Positions 17,661 to 26,172 of a DNA stretch of 64,000 nucleotides are shown piece after piece. The stretch is from Dokdonella_A soli (GTDB lineage Bacteria > Pseudomonadota > Gammaproteobacteria > Xanthomonadales > Rhodanobacteraceae): positions 62,001-126,000 of the forward strand of contig NZ_BAAAEU010000025.1 in assembly GCF_039523175.1 (NCBI RefSeq), read 5' to 3'. The translations under genes were made by a program, and so were the position numbers. How positions within the stretch are numbered: position 1 is the first letter of the stretch; every line of letters starts with the position of its first letter. The notes beneath the pieces were generated by a model that was not told the origin of the DNA, ran no database searches, and saw nothing but the letters and a program-made list of their open reading frames with translations.

Positions 17661-20600
17661 TCATTGGACCGCAAAGACCAGATCGTCGTGGTCATCATAG
17701 GATCCGGTGCTGCACGACGACGCGCTGCCCAGGTAGCGGAAGTTGGCGCGAACCGCTTGCAGGCTGCCAGTCGGCAAGGTGAACGTCGCCGACAACGTCT
17801 GTACACCCGAGACCGTTGGCGAGATCGTCTTGATAAATACCCAGCTCGGTGAATTCGCGTTCGCTGCGTAATACAGATCCAGCGCATCCGACGTGCTGTC
17901 GTAGGCCCACACCGTCGATGTCACCGTAACCGTCTTGCCAGCTGCCAGCGGACTGCCATCCGTGGTGGCGATCTTGAGGCGATCATTGGACTCATCCGAG
18001 TGGAACGTGCCCGACGTGCCATCCGCGCAGGAGTTGTTGATCGTGTTCGGCTGATTCGCTTCGACACCGCCGGATATCGTGCCGCGGCCCAGCAACAGGC
18101 TCGGGCCGGAATCGCAGGACGAGCCCACGGTCGAGCATCCGGGCGCCTTGAGAGTGGAATTGTACGTTGCGGTCAACGCACCGCCGCCACTAGCGACAGA
18201 GACCGATGCCGTCTTCGAGCTGGTCTTGCCACTCACACCGTCCGTCACCGTTTCGACCACGCTGTAGGTGCCCGCGGCCGCATAGGTGTGGCTCGGGCTG
18301 GTTGCCGTCGACGTACCGCCATCACCGAACGTCCAGGAGTGCGCACTGATCGAACCGCCCGAATCCGTCGAGGTATCGGTGAAGGTCGCGGTCAGGCCGC
18401 TCGTGGTAAAGGTGAAGTTGGCCGTTGGCGTGCCGCCCGTACCTGCACCGACCGCAAAGACCAGGTCGTCGTGGTCGTCATAGGATCCGGTGCTGCACGA
18501 CGACGCGCTGCCCTGGTAGCGGAAGTTGGCGCGAACCGCTTGCAGGCTGCCGCTCGGCAGGGTGAACGTCGCCGACAACGTCTGTACACCCGAGGCTGTT
18601 GGCTTGATCGTGTTGATCAATACCCAGCTCGGCGAATTCGCGTTCGCTGCGTAATACAGGTCCAGCGCATCATCCGTGCCGTTGTACGCCCACACCGTCG
18701 ACGTCACCGTAACCGTCTTGCCAGCCGCCAGCGGAGTGCCATCCGTGGTGGCGATCATGAGGCGATCATTGGACTCATCCGAGTGGAACGTGCCAGACGT
18801 GCCATCCGCGCAGGAGTTGTTGATCGTGTTCGGTTGATTCGCTTCGACACCGCCGGACATCGTGCCGCGACCCAGCAACAGGCTCGGGCCGGAATCGCAG
18901 GACGAACCCACCGCCGAGCATCCGGGCGCCTTGAGAGTGGAATTGTACGTTGCGGTCAACGCACCGCCGCCACTGGTGACCGAGACCGATACCGTCTTCG
19001 AGCTGGTCTTGCCACTCACACCGTCCGTCACCGTCTCGGTCACGCTGTAGGTGCCGGCGGCCGCATAGGTGTGGACCGGGTTGGTCACGGTCGACGTGCC
19101 GCCATCACCGAAGGTCCACGCATGCGAGCTGATTGTGCCGCCGCTGTCGGTGGACGAATCGGTGAACGTCGCGGTCAGGCCATTCGTCACGACGCCGAAG
19201 TTGGCCGTCGGCGTGCCGCCGGCGCTGGCGACCGTTACCGAGGCGGTCTTGGAGCTGGTCTTGGCGCTGACGCCATCGGTGACTGTCTCGGTCACGCTGT
19301 AGGTGCCGGCCGCCGCATAGGTGTGACTCGGGCTGGCCGTGGTCGAGGTGCCGCCGTCGCCGAACGTCCACGAGTACGAGCTGATCGTGCCGCCCGCATC
19401 GGTGGAGCTGTCGGTGAAGGTCGCCGTCAAGCCGCTGGTGGTGAAGGTGAAGTTCGCGGTCGGGGTACCGCCAGTGCTGCCGCAGCCCGGGAACTTGAAG
19501 CTGCCGATGCGCGTGCTCCAACCGAACGACCCGTTGGTTGCGTAGTACTCCTGGGTGTACCAGAACGTGCAGTCATCGATCGGGTCGACCGTCAGGTCGC
19601 TGTAGTCGCCCCACCGGTTACCCGAGCCGCTCTGACTGCCGGCGCCGTCGAACAGGTGCGCTTCGGTCTGAGTCAGCGTGTTCAGCGGATCGCCGGCCAG
19701 TCGCCCCGCATAGCGGATCTGCGGATTGATCGTGCTGTTCGAGGCGGAGTAACCGACCGCGAGGTTGCCCTGCTTGTCCATCGCCACGCTGCCCATCCAG
19801 CGCCAGGTTGAATCAGGCTGGTAGGTGCTTTCCTGATAGACGACGGGTGTACCGGAAGTCACGCTGCGCAACTCGAACCAGCGAACGCCGGAGACGCTGT
19901 TGGCCATGACCGAGTAGTTGCCGACCAGCGATTCGTGATCGCCGAAATTGCGGTAGGCGAGGCGGAACATCAGACGATCGTCGAGAGCGTTGAGATAGTT
20001 CGCAGAACCCGCCTTGGTGGGCACACAGGCCGAGGTACTGCCGCAGGGCTGGGTGAACGCCGCGGCCGCCGGACTGGCAGCGAGCGTGAACGTGGTGTTC
20101 GCCGGCGTCACGTAATCGGGGTGGAAACGGTAGACCCGATAGGTGCTGTTGTCCGGATATTCCACGAAGGTTTCCGGCGCATTGACCGGCGGCAAGGTCG
20201 AGCCGTCCAAGTCGGCCGGCAACAGCGCCGAATCGGTCGAGGTCAGCGAGGTCGTCGTCACGTATGCCGCGCTGGTGTTGCCGGCGATCATCGCCGCACG
20301 ATCGAATGCAAACGGCTGCGGACGCAGGAATGCCGTGCCTGCGGCGTTGAACACGTTCATGGCCATGTAGTAGCCATCCGTCCACACGCCGAGATGCGGA
20401 TAGTCGTAGAACTCTGAACCGAGGTGATAGCCGTAGCGGTGGTAGCTGGCGGTCGCATCCGAGGTCGTGGAGACCGCGATGCATTCGTCGGTGATCGCAC
20501 CACCGGCGGCGCCTGCGAACTGGGTGATGATCCAGCGCTCGGCAATCTGGTCGTACAGCACCACCGGATCGCCGTGGCCATCGGTTTCACAGACGCCGCC

Positions 20601-21146
20601 GAAACCCGCCCAGATCGACGAGGTCGCGGCCGGGCCGAGCACCGAAACACCGGTGGTCTTGTCAAAGACCTGATAGCCGGAGTTGGTCATCTGCACATAC
20701 TGCGTCTTGCCGACTTCGCCATCCGTATCGGGCGGCGCACAGCCGCATCCAGCGACGCCCATGCCGTCGAAAGACAGGATCGTCGATGGCATCGGCGCGG
20801 TCGGCACCGGTGCCCCGTTCGGTGCCGTCGAGAAGAAATGCTGGACCACCGGGTCCGTCTGGTTGACGTGGTGGCTCGGGATCCGCGGGTTCTCCGCTGC
20901 CTCGTGCATGACCGTGCCATGCCACGCGGGCAGGTAATACAGCGGCAGCGAGGTATCGCTCTGGTACGAAGTGCCTTGAACGATGGTCTGTCCGTTCGCG
21001 TTCACCACGATGTTTACATTGGAATCGCCGCCGATCTGCACGCCCGATGGCGGGATGATGGCTTGAGCGGGTCCGATGGCCCACCCACTGATGGCGATAG
21101 CCGTAGTGAGCGCGGCGCGCCGCGATATATTCGTCGATCTGAGCAT
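17661..21146 (-). CDS. Large exported protein with three PKD domains
   Basis: A 1161-residue secreted protein. The N-terminal signal (residues 1-29, ending PAQA) carries SRRAALTT, a weak twin-arginine-like motif. Residues about 30-550 form an uncharacterised domain with MGVAGCGCAPPDTDGEVG and YVQMTNSGYQVFDK, a pattern seen in exported beta-propeller-like proteins. Three PKD domains follow (each with WTFGDGGTS and YAAAGTYSV.ETVTDGVS). Two nearly identical domains of about 165 residues, starting TATYNSTLKAPGCS and ending SYDDHDDLVFAV, lie after PKD 2 and PKD 3. A cell-surface or extracellular binding role is likely; no catalytic motif is recognised. Confidence 0.85.
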   Translation of the reverse strand: MLRSTNISRRAALTTAIAISGWAIGPAQAIIPPSGVQIGGDSNVNIVVNANGQTIVQGTSYQSDTSLPLYYLPAWHGTVMHEAAENPRIPSHHVNQTDPVVQHFFSTAPNGAPVPTAPMPSTILSFDGMGVAGCGCAPPDTDGEVGKTQYVQMTNSGYQVFDKTTGVSVLGPAATSSIWAGFGGVCETDGHGDPVVLYDQIAERWIITQFAGAAGGAITDECIAVSTTSDATASYHRYGYHLGSEFYDYPHLGVWTDGYYMAMNVFNAAGTAFLRPQPFAFDRAAMIAGNTSAAYVTTTSLTSTDSALLPADLDGSTLPPVNAPETFVEYPDNSTYRVYRFHPDYVTPANTTFTLAASPAAAAFTQPCGSTSACVPTKAGSANYLNALDDRLMFRLAYRNFGDHESLVGNYSVMANSVSGVRWFELRSVTSGTPVVYQESTYQPDSTWRWMGSVAMDKQGNLAVGYSASNSTINPQIRYAGRLAGDPLNTLTQTEAHLFDGAGSQSGSGNRWGDYSDLTVDPIDDCTFWYTQEYYATNGSFGWSTRIGSFKFPGCGSTGGTPTANFTFTTSGLTATFTDSSTDAGGTISSYSWTFGDGGTSTTASPSHTYAAAGTYSVTETVTDGVSAKTSSKTASVTVASAGGTPTANFGVVTNGLTATFTDSSTDSGGTISSHAWTFGDGGTSTVTNPVHTYAAAGTYSVTETVTDGVSGKTSSKTVSVSVTSGGGALTATYNSTLKAPGCSAVGSSCDSGPSLLLGRGTMSGGVEANQPNTINNSCADGTSGTFHSDESNDRLMIATTDGTPLAAGKTVTVTSTVWAYNGTDDALDLYYAANANSPSWVLINTIKPTASGVQTLSATFTLPSGSLQAVRANFRYQGSASSCSTGSYDDHDDLVFAVGAGTGGTPTANFTFTTSGLTATFTDTSTDSGGSISAHSWTFGDGGTSTATSPSHTYAAAGTYSVVETVTDGVSGKTSSKTASVSVASGGGALTATYNSTLKAPGCSTVGSSCDSGPSLLLGRGTISGGVEANQPNTINNSCADGTSGTFHSDESNDRLKIATTDGSPLAAGKTVTVTSTVWAYDSTSDALDLYYAANANSPSWVFIKTISPTVSGVQTLSATFTLPTGSLQAVRANFRYLGSASSCSTGSYDDHDDLVFAVQ
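17668..19233 (-). repeat. Two 783-bp direct repeats inside the PKD gene
   Basis: Copy 1 is about 17668-18450 and copy 2 about 18451-19233. The period is 783 bp (261 codons), so the frame is kept. Each unit codes for one PKD domain plus one domain of about 165 residues. Many stretches are identical at the DNA level, including silent positions, which points to recent duplication or gene conversion. The tails of the units diverge. Confidence 0.85.
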
Positions 21147-21621
21147 TACTGAACTCCCTCAATATGCAAGCATCGAAATTTCGAATGGTTTTTTGAGCAC
21201 GGCCGTGCCGATCTGGCCTTCGGGTGGCATGCATCCTGCCAACACGCGCAAAGGCCGAACGATGGTTCGACACGGGGAAATCCCACTGCACAGCGGGCAC
21301 GACGGCTGTACGCGGTCTATCGACCAGCGAGCGCGCAGCCAAGACGCCTTGCACCCCCTCTCTCGGGCACAAGAAATCAATCGAACCAGAGGCAGTCCGC
21401 CACTAGGTAATAACACTGAAATACTGTCGTATGCCTGACGGAGCGCCAGTCATCCATTTGGCTGATCGTCAATCATGCGCTTGACGGAGTACCGGCGCGT
21501 GCCGGCATCCGACAGATAATGCTGCGTCGCAGAAAGAGCGACAGAACAATAAGCCCGCGTATCAGTTCAGATCACGGGCGCGGCAGTGCGGTTCATGCCG
21601 CGGTGCAATGTCGCGCCAATT
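21147..21621. other. Intergenic region upstream of the PKD gene
   Basis: A stretch of 475 bases without a convincing gene. A perfect 12-bp palindrome, TCGAAATTTCGA, lies at 21173-21184, 27 nt upstream of the PKD start, and could be a regulator site or part of the 5' leader. A CCCCCTCTCTCGGG half-element near 21354 resembles one arm of the dispersed repeats. Frames here give no family-like product. Confidence 0.5.
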
Positions 21622-22041
21622 TCAGCGGCGACGGCCAAACACGCGCACCTGTTTCGGCCTGCGCGTCCACAGGATCACCGCGAGCACGAGGAAAAACGGA
21701 GCGGCCCAGTACATCGTCTTGAGCCAACGATGCTGGAGATTCCAGGTCGTGTTGAAGATCAGGTCCATCGCCACGGTCGAATCCCCGCGGATGCGCGCAA
21801 AGCTTTCGCCGAACGCATCGCTCAGACGCTTCTCGCCGAACGACTGCAATAGCGGAACCGCTCCATCGAGCCCACTGCCAAGCGCAATGTAGGTCGTCGC
21901 CAGCGGCGCCTCGCGGCGTGCAGAGTCTGCTATCGATGCGCCCACTTCCGGCAACGCGGGCAGCGCGCCCCAGACCACGATGTCGTAAAGCAGACTCAAC
22001 ACGAACAGGACCAGCGCGATCAGATGCAGGCGACGTTTCAT
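21622..22041 (-). CDS. Hypothetical protein with two membrane segments
   Basis: A 139-residue protein with a hydrophobic segment at residues 5-28 (LIALVLFVLSLLYDIVVWG) and a second near the C-terminus (MYWAAPFFLVLAVILW), ending in an arginine-rich tail. A GGAGGG lies 5 nt upstream of the ATG, which supports this start. The roughly 80-residue loop between the segments probably faces the periplasm. I do not recognise the family. Confidence 0.65.
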   Translation of the reverse strand: MKRRLHLIALVLFVLSLLYDIVVWGALPALPEVGASIADSARREAPLATTYIALGSGLDGAVPLLQSFGEKRLSDAFGESFARIRGDSTVAMDLIFNTTWNLQHRWLKTMYWAAPFFLVLAVILWTRRPKQVRVFGRRR

Positions 22042-22124
22042 GGCGACCCTCCAGTCGCGCATCCTGTAACGAAACGCGAATCCGATGCAACGATGGACGC
22101 GTGGAACCGTGCCGTGTTCCTGCT

Positions 22125-22682
22125 CTAGTACATCATGCCGGTTTCGAGGCGCGCCGCATCGGACATCATCGACTGGTTCCACGGCGGATCGAACACGAGG
22201 TCGACGTCCGCTTCCGCGATGGTCGGGATCATCTCGAGCTTGGTACGCACGTCGTCGACGAGGATCTCGCCCATGCCGCAGCCCGGCGCGGTCAGCGTCA
22301 TGCGCACGCTGACCTTGCGCTGACCGTCGTCGAGGTGTTCGAGGTCGCAGTCGTAGACCAGGCCGAGCTCGACGATGTTGATCGGAATTTCTGGATCAAA
22401 GCACGTGCGGAGCTGCTGCCAGACCAGCTTCTCGACATCCGCATCGGCCGCGTCGTCGGCGAGCTCGAGCGCAGCCGGCGGCTCCTTGCCGAGCGCATCG
22501 GCATCCTCGCCGCGGATGCGGAACAGGTTGCCGTCGACATAGACCGTGAAGCTGCCACCGAGGGCCTGCGTGATGTAGCCGACCTGGCCGGCCGGGAGGG
22601 TCACGACATCGCCTTGCGGCACCATCACGGCGCTGCAATCGCGCTCGAAGCGGATCGGTTCGGAAGTCTGGCTGTAGCCCAT
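22125..22682 (-). CDS. sufT: Fe-S cluster assembly factor SufT (DUF59/MIP18 domain)
   Basis: A 185-residue protein whose C-terminal half is the MIP18/DUF59 domain: QQLRTCFDPEIPINIVELGL, then MTLTAPGCGMGEIL with the conserved cysteine, then VDLVFDPPWNQSMMSDAAR. The N-terminal half (ERDCSAVMVPQGDVVTLPAG) is the SufT-specific part. SufT helps iron-sulfur cluster maturation. No other suf gene is adjacent, so this copy stands alone. The ATG at 22682 gives the typical length. Confidence 0.92.
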   Translation of the reverse strand: MGYSQTSEPIRFERDCSAVMVPQGDVVTLPAGQVGYITQALGGSFTVYVDGNLFRIRGEDADALGKEPPAALELADDAADADVEKLVWQQLRTCFDPEIPINIVELGLVYDCDLEHLDDGQRKVSVRMTLTAPGCGMGEILVDDVRTKLEMIPTIAEADVDLVFDPPWNQSMMSDAARLETGMMY

Positions 22683-22806
22683 TGCGTCTTCAGATGCGGC
22701 GTCGACCGCGGGATCGGATCGTCCATTATGCCGGCTGACGGACATCGCGGCAGCGGCAACCTGCGATATCGGGGCGTGCGTGCCGGGTTCAACACAGGCG
22801 GCGCGA

Positions 22807-24264
22807 TCAATCGCCGGCGAGACCGACCTCGCGCAGGCATTGGCCAAGCAGCCGCATCGCGGCCTCTATGTCAGCCGGTGGCAGACCCGCGTAACCGAGC
22901 ACGAGTCCCGGCCGCGGCGGCGGCTTCAGGCAATACGGCGCGACCGTGTACAGGCCGAGCCCGCGCGTTCGCGCATGCGCGACCAGCCGCTCGCAATCGC
23001 CGTGGTTCGCACGGGTCAGCCATGCGGTCAAGTGCATGCCGGCGTTCGAATCGACGACCTCGACGACGCCGGCCGCATGCTTCTTCAAGCCATTCAGCAT
23101 GGCTGCACGGCGCGCACGCAGTGCGATTGCGGCTCGGCGCAGATGACGCTCGAAACCACCATCGCCCATGAACTGCGCGAGCGCGGCCTGTTCGAGTGCA
23201 TTGCAGCCGCGATCCTCGAGCCATTTCGCGGCGACGAACGCATCGCGCAGCACCGCCGGCAGCACCATGTAGCCGAGCCGCAACGCCGGAAACAATGCCT
23301 TGGAGAAGCTGCCGATGTAGATCACGCGGCCGTCGCGATCGAGCGATTTCAGCGCCGCGAGCGGGCGGCCGCCATAGCGGAACTCGCCGTCGTAGTCGTC
23401 CTCGATCAGCCACGCACGGCGCTCCGCCGCCCAGTCGAGCAGTTCGACCCGACGCGCCAGCGGCAGCAGCGCACCGGTCGGAAACTGGTGCGAAGGGGTG
23501 ACCACGGCGAGCCGCGCGCTCGAAGGCAGCGCGGCCGGCACCAGGCCATCCGCGTCGACGCGGCAGCCGCGCGCATGTGCGCCGTGCGCCGCGAAGGACT
23601 GGCGTGCGCCGCGATAATGCGGATCCTCGAGCACGACCGTGTCGCCGGCTTCGAGCAGCACGCGCGCGGCCAGCGCGAACGCCTGCTGCGTGCCGGAAAC
23701 GACGAGCACGTCCTCGGGCGTCGCCGGCACACCTCGGCGGCGCGCCAAGTAGTCGCAGATCTGCTCACGCAGCGCCGGCAGCCCCTGCGCGTCTGGGTAG
23801 TCGAACTCGACATGCTCGGCCGCGCGGCTGACCTCGCGCCGCCACACGCTGCCGAGCAGAGGATTGGTGAGCGGCAGGCCGTACTGCAGGTTGTAGCGCA
23901 GGTCCAGATGCTGGCGTCCGGGAATCCGGCGCCCATCGGTGTTCGCCAGCGCGCGGCGCGCGAAGGCGGACAGCGGCGCGATCAGCGTGTTTGACGCGCG
24001 CTTCTGCGGCACGGTGTTGCCGACGTTCGCGACGAAGCTGCCGGAGCCGACCCGGCCCAGCAGGAAGCCTTCCGCCTGCAACTGCTCGTAGGCCGCAAGC
24101 ACGGTGTTGCGCGACAGGTCGAGCTCGCGCGCGAGCGCGCGACTCGCCGGCAGGCGCGCGCCCGTCGCGACGCGACCATCGAGGATCGCGCCTTTCAATG
24201 CGCGAATCAGCTGCGCATAGCGTGCACCCTGGCCATCAAGATCGAGATACACGAATGGCTCCAT
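22807..24264 (-). CDS. MocR/PdxR-type regulator (GntR HTH plus aminotransferase domain)
   Basis: A 485-residue regulator. The N-terminal GntR winged helix (residues about 15-80: LKGAILDGRVATGARLPASR and DLSRNTVLAAYEQLQAEG) is fused to a fold-type I aminotransferase-like domain. The latter keeps the PLP-site motifs EDDYDGEFRYGG and YIGSFSKALFPALRLGYM, with the Schiff-base lysine in SFSKAL. MocR proteins sense PLP or amino-compounds. It is divergent from a flavin-nucleotide (PPOX) gene and a GNAT gene, which are its probable targets. Confidence 0.94.
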   Translation of the reverse strand: MEPFVYLDLDGQGARYAQLIRALKGAILDGRVATGARLPASRALARELDLSRNTVLAAYEQLQAEGFLLGRVGSGSFVANVGNTVPQKRASNTLIAPLSAFARRALANTDGRRIPGRQHLDLRYNLQYGLPLTNPLLGSVWRREVSRAAEHVEFDYPDAQGLPALREQICDYLARRRGVPATPEDVLVVSGTQQAFALAARVLLEAGDTVVLEDPHYRGARQSFAAHGAHARGCRVDADGLVPAALPSSARLAVVTPSHQFPTGALLPLARRVELLDWAAERRAWLIEDDYDGEFRYGGRPLAALKSLDRDGRVIYIGSFSKALFPALRLGYMVLPAVLRDAFVAAKWLEDRGCNALEQAALAQFMGDGGFERHLRRAAIALRARRAAMLNGLKKHAAGVVEVVDSNAGMHLTAWLTRANHGDCERLVAHARTRGLGLYTVAPYCLKPPPRPGLVLGYAGLPPADIEAAMRLLGQCLREVGLAGD

Positions 24265-24341
24265 CGATATCTGTCTGTGCGGAACTGGATGGTACCAATA
24301 ATCCGGGCAGGATATCGCCTTCCCGATCCCGCATTGCGACC
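24265..24341. promoter_or_regulatory. Divergent MocR/PPOX control region
   Basis: A 77-nt region between the two start codons. It holds the palindrome TGGTACCA at 24290-24297, close to the half-sites reported for MocR proteins such as GabR (ATACCA-like repeats). GATATC occurs twice, near 24265 and 24311. Operator function is inferred from layout. Confidence 0.4.
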
Positions 24342-25043
24342 ATGAGCGAATCCGTCGAGCAGCAGCAACCCGAAGCCGTGGAGCATCCGCGCGGCGCACG
24401 CCACGAGGTGCGCCGCACCCGCGCACGCGCACGCTACGATCGCGCAGCCGTCCACACGATCCTCGACGCCGGCATGATCGCGCATGTCGGATTCTGCACG
24501 GATGGTCAACCGTTCGTGATCCCGATGCTGTACGCGCGCGACGGCGATGCGCTGGTGCTGCACGGCTCGGTCGCGAGCCGCCTCATGGGCCGGCTCGGCG
24601 AAGGCGTTCCGGTCTGCGTCAGCGTCACCCACGTCGATGGCCTCGTGCTGGCGCGCTCGCATTTCGACCATTCGGTGAATTACCGCTCGGTCGTCGCGTT
24701 CGGTCGCGCCACGCTGGTCGAGGATCCGGCCTCGAAGGCCGACGCGTTGAGCCGCTTCGTCGAGGCGCTGATTCCCGGCCGTGCTGCCGAATCACGCCCG
24801 GCCGATCGGACCGAACTCGCTGCCACGCACGTGCTGCGCTTCGAGATCGAAGACGCCAGCGCGAAGGTCCGCAGCGGTGGCGTCAAGGACAATCCGGCTG
24901 ATCTGGCGCTGCCGCACTGGGCCGGCGTGGTACCGCGAAGTGCGGCGTACGGCGCTCCTGAACCGGACGAGCTCCTCGTGGCGGGAACGCCGCTTCCCGC
25001 ATCGGTGCTCGGCCTCCTCGAAAGGAATGGAAGCCCACGATGA
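24342..25043 (+). CDS. Pyridoxamine 5'-phosphate oxidase-family (flavin nucleotide-binding) protein
   Basis: A 233-residue split-barrel FMN-binding protein. Characteristic segments are MIAHVGFCTDGQPFVIPMLY, LVLHGSVASRLM and FDHSVNYRSVVAFGRATLVED. The N-terminal 30 residues are a polar extension rich in Gln, Glu and Arg. It starts 77 nt from the divergent MocR gene and its stop overlaps the GNAT start by 4 nt, so both plus-strand genes are probably MocR-controlled. The reaction is not known; the family includes oxidases, reductases and FMN-storage proteins. Confidence 0.88.
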   Translation: MSESVEQQQPEAVEHPRGARHEVRRTRARARYDRAAVHTILDAGMIAHVGFCTDGQPFVIPMLYARDGDALVLHGSVASRLMGRLGEGVPVCVSVTHVDGLVLARSHFDHSVNYRSVVAFGRATLVEDPASKADALSRFVEALIPGRAAESRPADRTELAATHVLRFEIEDASAKVRSGGVKDNPADLALPHWAGVVPRSAAYGAPEPDELLVAGTPLPASVLGLLERNGSPR

Positions 25044-25447
25044 TCACCTACCGCACTGACTACCGGCCCGGCCTCGAGGAGGCGCGCGACCTCTACCACG
25101 CATCAACGCTTGGCGAGCGCCGGCCGATCGACGACGACGCGCGCTTCGCCGCAATGCTCGCGCACGCGAATCTGATCGTGACCGCATGGGACGATGAACG
25201 GCTGGTCGGCATCTCGCGCTGCGTGACCGACTTCGTCTGGACGACGTACCTCGCCGACCTCGCCGTGCGCGCGTCGCATCAGCGCGCGGGGATCGGCAAG
25301 GAATTGATCCGTCGCTCGCAGTCAGCCGCTCCGCAGGCGAAAGTGCTGCTGCTCGCCGCGCCGGCCGCCGAACGCTACTACCCGCACATCGGCTTCCAGC
25401 ATTTTCCGCAGGCGTGGATGTTGCGCGAAAACGAAACGGTGTCCTGA
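25040..25447 (+). CDS. GNAT family N-acetyltransferase
   Basis: A 135-residue acetyltransferase. TYLADLAVRASHQRAGIGKELIRRS contains the acetyl-CoA loop (Q/R-x-x-G-x-G) and YYPHIGFQHFPQAW the C-terminal GF motif. It is translationally coupled to the PPOX gene by an ATGA overlap. The substrate is unknown; the MocR context suggests a small amine or amino compound. Confidence 0.88.
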   Translation: MITYRTDYRPGLEEARDLYHASTLGERRPIDDDARFAAMLAHANLIVTAWDDERLVGISRCVTDFVWTTYLADLAVRASHQRAGIGKELIRRSQSAAPQAKVLLLAAPAAERYYPHIGFQHFPQAWMLRENETVS

Positions 25448-25584
25448 ACGCCTGTGCCCGGCCTTTCGGATCCAGGCGACGCGCAATGCCGACGGGGTGA
25501 ATTCCGCATCCGGCCACAGGTCGCTATCATCGCGTACCTGCGCCGCAGATCGTGCGCATCCACTTACTGGACGAAGCGCGCACG

Positions 25585-26028
25585 ATGCAACGCGAGGTCG
25601 CCATTCAGCAACAACGCCCGCGCGCGATCGGCATCGCGACCGCGCTGATGTGTGCGCTCGCCGGTGGCGCGATCTGGTGTCTTCTCTCGCTGTATAGCCG
25701 CAGCGACCTCGCCGTATTCGCATTCATCGTTGCACTGCCCGTGGTCTGGACGCTGCGCTCGCACGGCTATGCCGGACGCAGCTCAGGCGCGCTGATCGCT
25801 GCGGTCTGCGTCGCGCTCGCCTCGGCGTATTCGTTCTATCTGCAGGCGGTCGCGCAGATTGCTTCGCTGCTCGGCCTGTCGATGCGCGCCACGTTGCTGC
25901 AGATGGAGCCCGGAATGGCGATCGCAATCGCGCGTGCGAATCTGTCCGGCTGGAACGCCGCGATCGTCGGCGTCGCCGTAGTGCTGGCGATCGCGCTGAT
26001 GTTGCGTGCCGGCGCGCTGCAACGCTGA
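25585..26028 (+). CDS. Hypothetical four-helix membrane protein
   Basis: A 147-residue protein with four predicted membrane segments (IATALMCALAGGAIWCLLSL, LAVFAFIVALPVVWTL, GALIAAVCVALASAY and AAIVGVAVVLAIALMLRAG). The frame is open up to a GTG at 25552; the ATG at 25585 is more likely because the first hydrophobic segment follows after a short polar lead. I do not recognise the family. Confidence 0.65.
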   Translation: MQREVAIQQQRPRAIGIATALMCALAGGAIWCLLSLYSRSDLAVFAFIVALPVVWTLRSHGYAGRSSGALIAAVCVALASAYSFYLQAVAQIASLLGLSMRATLLQMEPGMAIAIARANLSGWNAAIVGVAVVLAIALMLRAGALQR

Positions 26029-26172
26029 TGAACAGCTGATTTCACGCGCACTGCTGTATCGTTGCTTCGCGCGGATCGAACGTGACGGGTTCGCTGATGA
26101 TTTCGCGCAACGCGCAGCCTGTGTGATGGGCTGGACCACCGAGATGGCGGATACGTTCGGATCGCGACGGCC

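Noticed and set aside
21159..21416. 85-codon minus-strand frame upstream of the PKD gene
   Set aside because: No ribosome binding site, no family match and cysteine-rich chance composition; left as intergenic.
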